Part shown: positions 45,096 to 54,200 of the stretch, one piece after another
Layout: every line of letters starts with the position of its first letter
Numbering within the stretch: the first letter of the stretch is position 1
Origin: Candidatus Hydrogenedens sp.
GTDB lineage: Bacteria > Hydrogenedentota > Hydrogenedentia > Hydrogenedentales > CAITNO01
DNA: 55,383 bases
Direction: 5' to 3'
NCBI GenBank assembly: GCA_012522755.1
Contig: JAAYJV010000097.1
Coordinates: 1 to 55,383, forward strand
Program-made: the position numbers and the translations under genes
Notes under the pieces: generated by a model
What the model saw: the letters and a program-made list of their open reading frames with translations, nothing else
Told to the model about the DNA's origin: nothing
Databases searched by the model: none

Positions 45096-46040
45096 ATGAA
45101 AATACTGATTATGGGCACTGGCGCATTGGGCAGTGTGATTGGCGGATTTCTCGCGAAAAACAATCATGATATCACCCTTCTGGGCCGTCAGGAGCATATG
45201 GATGCCATCGCCCGCCAGGGCCTGCATATATGCGGTATCTGGGGGGACCATCATGTCACCTCCTTGAAAACCTGTACCTCCCCTCAAGAATTGTCCTCTG
45301 ATCCCTTCGATCTGATTTTCATTACAGTCAAATCTTATGCAACCGCGGAGGCCGTCCGGGAGATCCAACCCTTCCTTCATGCTCAGAGTCTCGTCTGTTC
45401 CTATCAGAACGGCCTGGGCAATATGGAAACCATCGCCTCTGCAGCGGGCTGGGATCGCACTTTCGGAGCCCGGGCTATTTTCGGGGCACGTGTTCCTGAA
45501 GCTGGCTGTGTGGAAGTAACGGTCATGGCTGCACCCACTGCTCTGGGCTGCTACCGGGAAGGCCCGTCTCCGGAAAGAGTGGGAGCCATTGTCGAAATGA
45601 TGGATCGGGCCGCATTGCCCACTGTCTTCACGGACAGGCTGGAAACACTGCTCTGGGAAAAGGTCGCCTACAATTGCGCACTCAATCCTCTTTCCGCATT
45701 GCTCGATGTGCCCTATGGTGCTCTGGCGGAATCCAAGTATACCCGGATAATCATGGAAGAGGTGATCGGGGAGCTCTATGCTGTCGCCCGGGGAAAGAAA
45801 ATTTCCCTTACGCATGAACAGCCCGAAGACTGGCTCCGGCATTTCTATCAGGTTCTTTTGCCGCCCACAGCGGCCCATTATGCCAGTATGCGCGAAGATC
45901 TGCGTCTGGGCCGACGTACAGAAATAGACGCCCTCAATGGAGCCATCGTACGCTTTGGCCTGGAACAGGGACTGGATTGTCCTTCCAACAACTTGCTCAC
46001 TCGCCTCATCCGGGCCCGGGAGGAAAAGGCGGGAAAATAA
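45096..46040 (+). CDS. panE: 2-dehydropantoate 2-reductase family protein
   Basis: The 314-residue protein has the NADP-binding GTGALGS loop (7-13), ITVKSYAT with the conserved lysine, SYQNGLGN, and LLWEKVAYNCALNPLSALLD with the catalytic-lysine region of ketopantoate reductases. These enzymes make pantoate for coenzyme A. The family also contains other ketoacid reductases, so the symbol is tentative. GGAAA lies upstream of the ATG, and a terminator-like hairpin follows the stop. Confidence 0.82.
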   Translation: MKILIMGTGALGSVIGGFLAKNNHDITLLGRQEHMDAIARQGLHICGIWGDHHVTSLKTCTSPQELSSDPFDLIFITVKSYATAEAVREIQPFLHAQSLVCSYQNGLGNMETIASAAGWDRTFGARAIFGARVPEAGCVEVTVMAAPTALGCYREGPSPERVGAIVEMMDRAALPTVFTDRLETLLWEKVAYNCALNPLSALLDVPYGALAESKYTRIIMEEVIGELYAVARGKKISLTHEQPEDWLRHFYQVLLPPTAAHYASMREDLRLGRRTEIDALNGAIVRFGLEQGLDCPSNNLLTRLIRAREEKAGK

Positions 46041-46048
46041 CCGCACAG

Positions 46049-46076
46049 TCTGAAAAGACCTGTTTTCGGATTTTTC
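46049..46076 (+). terminator. Probable terminator after panE
   Basis: TCTGAAAA (46049-46056) pairs with TTTTCGGA (46063-46070) with one G-T pair around a six-base loop, followed by TTTTTC. The stem is AU-rich, so it may be only partly effective. Confidence 0.6.
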
Positions 46077-46087
46077 TTCCCTATTTA

Positions 46088-46116
46088 TTGCGTCAGGTCT
46101 CGACTTTTGATACACT
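46088..46116 (+). promoter_or_regulatory. Possible promoter of the DUF6807 gene
   Basis: TTGCGT (46088-46093) and TACACT (46111-46116) are 17 bases apart, about 57 bases before the start codon. Both hexamers are weak matches. It lies directly after the panE terminator. Confidence 0.3.
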
Positions 46117-46173
46117 GAATTTTTGCAGGATATATTTAAGACCCCCATTACAGATATCAAGGAGAATTTTTTC

Positions 46174-47427
46174 ATGACCAACAAAGTCATCGCAACAGTT
46201 GTCTTCTGTGCTTTCCTCATTTTGACAGCAGGAAGTGCCGGCGCCGCACTCAATGGAACAGCCATTGAGATCAACGGTGGAAAAACAGAGGTCCGCAATC
46301 AGCCCGTGGAACTGGCACTGGATACGGACGAAGCACCCGCCTTCATTACCGTTGTCAACGAAGAGTCCGGTAAAAAATATCCCGCAAGCTTACGCGACGG
46401 AAAGCTCTGCTTCATCATTGATGAGTTGCCCGCCGGTGCAACAGCCAAAGCCCGCATTGAAACGGGTGAGCGCAAGGCCGAGACGCCCTTCCGTGTGCAG
46501 TTGCGCAAAAAAAGCGGGGAAGACGAAATAGAAGTGTATATTGACGACAGTCATTTCACCACTTATCATTACGGATCCCAATGGAAAAAGCCCTTCCTCT
46601 GGCCGGTAAACGGCGAAGGAGGCGTTGGCATCACCCGGGATTTTCCCGCCCTGGTCGATACAACACCTCGTAAAGATCGGGATCATCCCCACCAGAAGTC
46701 GCTCTGGTCGGCCTATGGAGAAGTGAACGGTGTGGACCTCTGGGGAGAAGGGACTGGTTCCGGTACCCAGAAGACCGTGGAGGTCACCTTCGGTTCCGGC
46801 GATGCCTACGGCTGGATACGTGCCCGCAACCTCTGGGAAGATCAGGAAGGTACTCCGCTTCTGGACGAAAGCCGTGAATACCGCTTTTATGCTGTCCCCG
46901 AAGCGGGGCGTATCCTCGATGTGAAGGTCGCCTTCAATGCAAACTACGGAGATGTACTGTTGAGCGACACTAAAGAAGGGGGTATCGTATCCCTGCGCAT
47001 GCGTCCCGATATCTGCCATGGCAATGCTCTCATCACCAATGCTCTGGGCGATGTGGGCGAAAAAACAGCCTGGGGCAAACCTTCGCCCTGGTGTGATTTC
47101 TCCGGTAACGTTCCCGATGTGGGCTGGCGCGGAGCCACCATATTTGATCACCCCGAAAACCTCCGCTATCCCGGATGCTGGCACGTGCGTAATTATGGAC
47201 TCATGGGAGCCAACTCTTTTGGATATTCTTATTTTGTCGAAAAAGAATATAACCAGGGGCTTATCCCCGAAAATGGCGACTATACCATTCAGGACAAAGA
47301 GGAACTTGTTTTTCAGTACCGCGTTTATGTTCACACAGGCAATGCGGAAGAAGCCGCTGTAGCCGATCGCTTTGAAAACTGGATCCAGGCGGAAGCAGGA
47401 GAAGCGGCTGTACTTGCGGCTCAATAA
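46174..47427 (+). CDS. Secreted DUF6807 (PmoA-like) protein
   Basis: From the ATG at 46174 (AAGGAG nine bases upstream) the protein has 417 residues with a signal peptide ending near residue 25 (LTAGSAGA-AL). The body has the features of DUF6807: RDHPHQKSLWSAYGEVNGVDLW (H171, H173) and a C-terminal region with GATIFDHPENLRYPGCWHVRNYGLMGANSFG. The family is common in Planctomycetes-type genomes near sugar-degradation genes, and its function is not established. The conserved histidines could bind metal or sugar. It stands alone between terminators. Confidence 0.78.
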   Translation: MTNKVIATVVFCAFLILTAGSAGAALNGTAIEINGGKTEVRNQPVELALDTDEAPAFITVVNEESGKKYPASLRDGKLCFIIDELPAGATAKARIETGERKAETPFRVQLRKKSGEDEIEVYIDDSHFTTYHYGSQWKKPFLWPVNGEGGVGITRDFPALVDTTPRKDRDHPHQKSLWSAYGEVNGVDLWGEGTGSGTQKTVEVTFGSGDAYGWIRARNLWEDQEGTPLLDESREYRFYAVPEAGRILDVKVAFNANYGDVLLSDTKEGGIVSLRMRPDICHGNALITNALGDVGEKTAWGKPSPWCDFSGNVPDVGWRGATIFDHPENLRYPGCWHVRNYGLMGANSFGYSYFVEKEYNQGLIPENGDYTIQDKEELVFQYRVYVHTGNAEEAAVADRFENWIQAEAGEAAVLAAQ

Positions 47428-47454
47428 ATAGAGCTTTAAAAACTGAAGAGATTC

Positions 47455-47495
47455 AGCAGCACCTCGAAAAATAAATCGGGGTGCTGCTTTTTTTT
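47455..47495 (+). terminator. Intrinsic terminator after the DUF6807 gene
   Basis: AGCAGCACCTCG (47455-47466) pairs with CGGGGTGCTGCT (47477-47488) with one G-T pair, followed by eight T (47488-47495). It is a strong terminator. Confidence 0.92.
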
Positions 47496-47520
47496 GTCGC
47501 AGAAGCGAGGAGTGGAGGAC

Positions 47521-47552
47521 ATGGACAGAATGGACGGAATGGACAGAGTGGA
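47521..47552 (+). repeat. 9-base tandem units ATGGACNGA
   Basis: ATGGACAGA, ATGGACGGA, ATGGACAGA and a partial GTGGA follow each other without gaps, directly after GTGGAGGAC. It is related to the AGTGGAC units at 38125-38151 and has the same 9-base period. Confidence 0.65.
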
Positions 47553-48245
47553 TTGCCCCTCTTTCCTCATTCCTCACTCCTTGTCCCGCGCCCTCATCTC
47601 TCGTCCCAAGGTGCAACCAGCAAAAGTAAAACATGGAAATTGAAGATTGAAACAAGCCATCTTTTTGCTGTGTCTCATTGTGCTGTCCGTGTTTGGAGAC
47701 GATTTTGCGCTGTGAAGAAAAATCTTGTTTTCATTCTCTTTTCAGGAAATTCCACTGTAAATTTTGTATGTTTGTAACGGGGTGTAACAAGTGGAACAGC
47801 GTTAAATGGTTGATGTTTGTTCATTGTTCAGGCAGAAAAAAGAATCCTGACCATTGGAATAAGGATTCAACTCATTGCGTTACTTTGCCTGTGACAATGG
47901 TTGTTCGTGATGATGGACAAACATGAAGGTGACGGGCCTCCTCCAGTAAGGACATTATGGCTAGACCGAACAAAAGTGATTCTTTGTTTTATAACGGTTT
48001 CTTCAGAAATGCTGACGTACTCCAAAAGAGACGTTCCAACTTTCTCTTTGCCTCATTATTTTTTCTTGTTGCGCATTCATATTCCAAAAATGTCATCTTA
48101 GAAATTTCAGACTTGTCCGATCGCTTCTATCCGGTCGGGCAGGTCTGTTTCAGGTTTTAATCCGAGAGCACCAATCTCATCGTGACAATCCTGTATGGAA
48201 AACAGGCGAGTCCAACCTTTCTATGAAACAGAAGGCAACAGAATC

Positions 48246-51200
48246 ATGAGTACCGTATCCACCTTCAAGAAATTTCCCAAAAGCAATACAAGTGCAGCAC
48301 TGTCGCTGCTCTTTGTCGGAATGCTGCTGCTTCCTTTAGCACTTCAGGCGCAGCCGACAGAAATTGTTTTTTCATCACCGGGCTCCAATACCTTCCAGGT
48401 CCCCGCAGGAATCACTGAGATTACTGTGGAGGTTTGGGGAGCTGGCGGTCGCGGTGCCTTCCGTACGACTGGCAACAATCTGCCCCTGGCCGGTGGCGGT
48501 GGCGGTGCCTACGCACGGAGCGTACTCACCGTGACGCCTGGTCAGAGCTTCCCGCTCTATGTGGGAGCCGGGAGTTTTTCTCCGGATCCGGGCGAGGATT
48601 CCTGGTTTGGAAGTGACACCACAGTCCTGGCCAAGGGCGGTGAATCCTCCGCACAAAACAGCAATGTTCCCGGTGCTGGCGGTGCTGGCGCTTTGAGCGT
48701 TGGTGACCAGACCTACAGTGGCGGATATGGTGCCCAGGGTGCTGGCGGACTCTTTGGTGGTGGCGGTGGTTCTTCAGCGGGCAGTAATGCTGCTGGCGCT
48801 TATGCCGATGACACCTCCCTCATCCGTCAGGGTGCAGCCGCTCCGGCCAAAGGCGGTGCTGGCGGAGCAGGTGCTGAAGATGGTGTTGCCGGTGAAGCCG
48901 GTGCACTTCCCGGCGGTGGTGGCGGTGGTGCCTACCGTGCCGGAAACAGCACAACGCAAAATCCCGGCCGGGGAGCTTCGGGCCAGGTTGTTGTCACCTA
49001 CAATTGTGTGGTGGAAAAACCTGTTTTCGCTGCCGGTTCCGTAAGCAGCCGTTGCTCCGGTGCTGAAAGCATTATCTATGAAGCCACAGCTGCGGGCGCG
49101 GCCAGCATTACCTATACTTTGGATGCGGCCAGTCTGGCTGGTGGGAATACCATCGATGCGGTTACAGGGGAACTGACCTTTGATGCGAATTGGGCCGGTC
49201 TCACTGTGATTACCGCCACAGCGGCCACAGGCGAATGCTTCCTTACAGAGGAATTCACCGTCAACACACTGGCCAGTGTGGGCATTCCTGTTTTCAGCTC
49301 CAGTGCCATCACACAGCGTTGCGCCACGGCGGAGAGCATTGTCTTCAGCGCCACAGCCGACGATGCATCCAGCATTGAATACAGTCTGGATGCAGCCAGC
49401 CTTGCTGCTGGAAATACCATTGACGAGCTTACAGGTGAAGTGACTTTTGACGCTTCCTGGCACGGCACAACAACCATTACAGCCATCGCCCACGGATGCA
49501 ACACCTCCATTCCCGTAACACACGTTGTGGTGACAGGTGTTATTTTTGCGAACAATGATTTGCTTCAGGTGCTGCAGGGGAATCCCATCACCTTTAATGT
49601 ACTCGATAATGATCAATGTAATTACGATCCGACTACGGTTTCCATTATCTCCAATCCTGTGGGCGGGTTTGTGCAGGATGGTGGTAATGGCGAAATGACC
49701 TACGTCAGTTTTGGTGAGTTCCACGGAACGGACCAATTCCGCTATCGCGTTTGCACTCCCGGCGGTGTTGAGTGTGTGCAGGCCACAGTATACATAGAAG
49801 TGCTGGAAGCCATCGATGATCCCTGCTTCATCGCCAATAAAGAAAGTACCTTCTATCTGCCTTATCCGGAAAATGTGTCCCAGCTCCGGCAGAGTCTCTT
49901 GAGTGCGGGAAGTGTAGAGATGAACAGTGGCAATAATGGCGGCACCAATGCCCGAAGTGTTATCAGCATTCTGGTGCCCTATCCCGGAACACGCATTGTT
50001 TATGACCACTGGGAAGATGGCTATGAAAGCGACTCTGACTTTCCTGCTCAGAGCAGCACGCAAGTATGGGGCGATGGTGACCCTAGCAACGGTGTGGCAC
50101 CGGGCTATCCCAACGACATCATCCCGGCCGGCGGTTATATTATTCTTGACAATACCTTCAGCTGGAATCGTCCTGATACGGAAATCCGCTATGACGGTAA
50201 AGATAAGATCACGGCATCTTCAAATGTCGTCGTTTCCAAAGTGAGTGGCGACTCTAACCGCTTTTCAGTCCAAAACGTGAAGACCAATGTGAGCGATGCT
50301 TCCACGGCGGGCATGTTCTTTGTTCTGCCCTTTGGTGAAGACATGGCCACCTCAGCCGTTACCGTTTTCCGCTATACCGGCCTTTTTGTCCGTGCCTATG
50401 AAGACAATACAGAGATCGCCCTGGATCTGGATGGCGATGGTGTTGACGATAAGTTTTCCCCGACGCTCATGGAAGGGGAGGTATGGTTTTACAACGGCTA
50501 CACCTCTCAAACAAATCGAGGGTATAATCCGGATGATGTCAATAAGGCTGGTGACATCCAGGCGGGTGCCCGTGTAAGTGCCACGAAGCCGGTCAGTGTG
50601 GACATGGTTTTCGGTGGCATTGACAGCTATGGAACCCGCAATCTGGCCATTTTGCCCAGTAATTATTATGGGCATACCTACTACTCTCCCGTTTATTCGA
50701 CCAATACTTCTGCGCCAGCTCTGGCCTATTTTGTGAATCCCAATGAGGACCCCATTACGATCACCTGGACCCGGCGTGGTGATAATCTCGGCGATCCCAT
50801 GGAGAGCGGCATTATCACGGTGCCTCCCGATAATGGTTATGCTTCCTTCAATATGGATAAAGCCAAAGCGACGAAGTTCCAAAGCACGGGGGGAGAATAC
50901 TATACAGCCGTGGCCATCATGGATGCTGATGCTTCAGGCTCCACTTATGACTGGGCCTTCACCATGATCCCGGAACGGAAACTCACCCCCATGGCTGCTG
51001 TGGCCTGGGCGCCGGGCAGCGATGGTGGTACTGGCGGAAATGCCAACTCTGACGGCTCGCGCAACTATGCCCCTGTGTGGGTAACGGTGAGCCAGCCTGC
51101 GACAATTTATGTGAAGTATGATGGCGACATTACCACTGGACCCAACCAGAGCCCTTGCGGTGCCTATTATGATGTCTCCTACAGTCTGAATGCTCTGGAA

Positions 51201-54200
51201 GCCCGCTTGATTTACGGTCCCGCCAGCGACAACTCGGGTATGGCCGTTTTTAACTGTAACAATGTTCCTCTCATTGCTGTCTGGGGTCAGCGTACCTTCG
51301 CACACAGCCAGGATGGGGTAAATTATGTTATTCCACCGACCAGTTCCCCCGCACAGGATGTGGGTTATACCATGGAACCCCTGTGTCTGGGGCATCTGAT
51401 ATTTGCCACGGATGACTATGAGGTGACAGCCATAGAAACGCCCGTCACCGTGGATGTTCTGGCGAATGACGGCGCCTATCTCTGTGACATTGATACTGAC
51501 AGTGTGACCGTTGTTGCAGACCCGGCCAATGGCAGTGTTGTCGTGAATTCCGATGGGACCATCACCTATACGCCCAACTTCGGTTTTACCGGTCTCGATT
51601 CTTTCGACTATACCATTTGCGCCATAGAGCCTGTTTCTGTTTGCGACACCGGTACGGTGTATATCAACATTCCCTGTAATCTGACGCCGGGCTACAATAC
51701 CATTGGTGCCCATGCCTTCCTGGACTACAATATCAATGGCTTTTCTGACAGCGAAGATATCGCTGTTGAAGGCATTGAAATGGAACTTTACGAAGACGTG
51801 AATGGCGATGGCATTCTGGACAGCGGTGATATCCTTCTGCATACAGGATTGACGGATGCCACAGGTCGTGCCCTCTTTATTCTCGAACAGGACTTCAGCT
51901 ATCGCGATGAATTCCAGACAGCCAACGATCCCAATGGTGATGATGGCACTCTGTCCTGGAGTACGCCTTGGAGCAAGCAGGATTCGAGCCCCGATTTCAA
52001 TGCCGGCAGTATCCGAATTATCACCAATGGCCTGCAAGTTCGAGGCACTGGAACCAATGCAGGGTCCTGGGTGGAGAGAACTTTTGATCTGTCCGAGGCT
52101 CATATTGCGGAACTATCTTTTGACTGGCTGAAAACAACCTTCAACTCATCCAGTAACGACTGGGTGGAGATAATGATCAGTGACAGCCCCTCAGGCCCCT
52201 TTACAGCTCTGAAACATTACAGTGGTACGGCGGCCGGTGGTGGTTCTGACAGCTTTGATATTACAGGCTTCAAGAGTGCGACAACCACCATCCGCTTCAA
52301 TGGATCGCCCCATAGCGGCTTCTCCAACAGCGAAAGAGTCACTTTCAGCAATGTGGAGGTTCGCTATTACCAGGAGGTTCACTACCTGGCCAGGATTGCT
52401 GATCCTATTGTTGACGACTTCATGCTCACCTCCGTAACGGAGTACTTCCCCATCTCCTTTGTGGGAATCAACAATTCCTCATGCACCAGCATTTTCGGTA
52501 TTGCCAAAGCGGATCTGTCTGTTCAGAAAACAGTAGACGACCCGAACCCTCTGGTGGGGACGGAAAGTGTCTTTACCATTACCGTGACGAACAACGGACT
52601 CACCGATGCGGATAATGTGGAACTTGCAGATATCCTGCCCATCGGCCTGGATTATGTTTCTCACAGCGGTATTGGAACTTATAATCATCTGTCCGGACTG
52701 TGGCTGGTGGGTCGCGTGGATCGGAATACCAGCGCAAGTCTGGAGATCAGAGCAACCACCAATCTCATTGCTTTGACTGGTGTTATTAACAAGGCTGAAA
52801 TCATCAATTCCAGTGTTCCGGATCCTGATGGAACGAATGACGAAGATGATGTGCATGTATTGGCACGAAGTCGTGTTGTTGCTGTCGATGATCTTTATGG
52901 ACCCATTAACGGTTATGCCGGTGATCCCAATGCCGGTAACGCCCTCGCTAACGACAGCTATAATTTCGGTCCCGCTACATTTGTCAATGTGACCATGACA
53001 CAGGTAACTCCGGCTACGCCTCTGGTTCCCGGTGCTCCCGTACCCGAACTGGACCCCAACACAGCTGTGGTCAGTATCCCTCCTGAAACTCCTGCAGGAA
53101 CGTACCAGATTCCCTATACCATTTGCGACAATCTGGACCTCACCAACTGTGATTCCGCTGTTGTTACGGTCATCGTAGCGGCTGCGCCTATCCATGCTGA
53201 AGATGATCTCTATGGCCCCTTCATCGGCCGTGATGGAACTCCCTTCGCGGGCAATGCTCTCAGTAACGATACTTTGAACGGTGCGCCCGTAGATATCAAT
53301 GAGATCATTCTCACGGAAGTGGCTCCTGCGACTCCCGTGCGACCCGGCGAACCGGTACCTGAAATGGATCCCATTACCGGCGATGTGAGTGTGCCTCCGG
53401 GAACACCTTCCGCTGTTTACGAGATCAAATATCAAATTTGTGAGAAGCTGAATCCCACGAACTGTGATACAGCCACAATTTTCATCGACGTGGAAGTGTC
53501 CATCATTGAAGCCAATGACGACAATTATGGACCTGTGAATGGTACCCATGGTACGCCCAATGTGGGCAACGCCCTGGACAACGACTTGCTCGACGGCAGT
53601 CTTGTGGATATCAATGATATCAACGTGAGTGTTGTGAACGGTGCCACGCCTGTCACTCCCGGCGATCCTGTTCCCGTTCTCAATACGACAACAGGACAGG
53701 TGTCTGTTCCCCCCGGAACGCCCCATGGCACCTATACCATTGACTATTCTATTTGTGAAAAACTGAATCCCGACAACTGTGACGACGCAACGATCACCGT
53801 TGAAGTGTATCTGGCAAGCCTGGAAGTGGAAAAAGTTGCTGACGTGACGGAACTTCCTGTTGCCGGTACGACGATTACCTACACCATTACCGTGACGAAT
53901 ACCGGTACCGTGACGCTTACAGATGTGGAGATCAAAGATCCACTGACAGGTCTGGAAGAAGGTCCCATGACACTTACTGTCGGTGAGGTGAAAACTTACA
54001 CGGATACCTATGTGGTACTTCAGAGCGATGTTGACACCGGCACCCTTGCGAACACGGCCACAGCCACGGCTAAAGACCCTGATGGCAATCCCGTGGACGA
54101 TGATGACACTGAGACCCTGACCGTCACGAAGGCACCGGCCATTGAAGTGACGAAAATCGCTGACCATCCGACGCTTCCTGTTGCGGGTACGACGATCAAT

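Larger units (their letters stand above)
47428..48245. other. Long intergenic region before the giant surface protein
   Basis: These 818 bases hold the DUF6807 terminator and a 9-base repeat array (47521-47552). The rest, from about 47640, is AT-rich DNA without a recognisable gene. A 67-codon frame at 47957 has a possible AAGGA but no known protein features. The promoter of the giant gene must lie here; none stood out. Confidence 0.6.

Noticed and set aside
46390-47655. A 421-codon minus-strand frame opposite the DUF6807 gene
   Set aside because: It crosses the terminator and repeat array and lacks protein-like features.
47957-48160. Possible 67-residue protein before the giant gene
   Set aside because: There is an AAGGA close to the ATG, but the sequence is AT-rich, has no known motif and shows codon use unlike neighbouring genes. 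A relic cannot be excluded.
52479-54167. A 562-codon minus-strand frame, with others at 48774-50063 and 50934-52103, inside the giant surface gene
   Set aside because: They lie antisense to the repeat protein, are rich in His, Ile and Arg, and have no recognisable domain or start signal.
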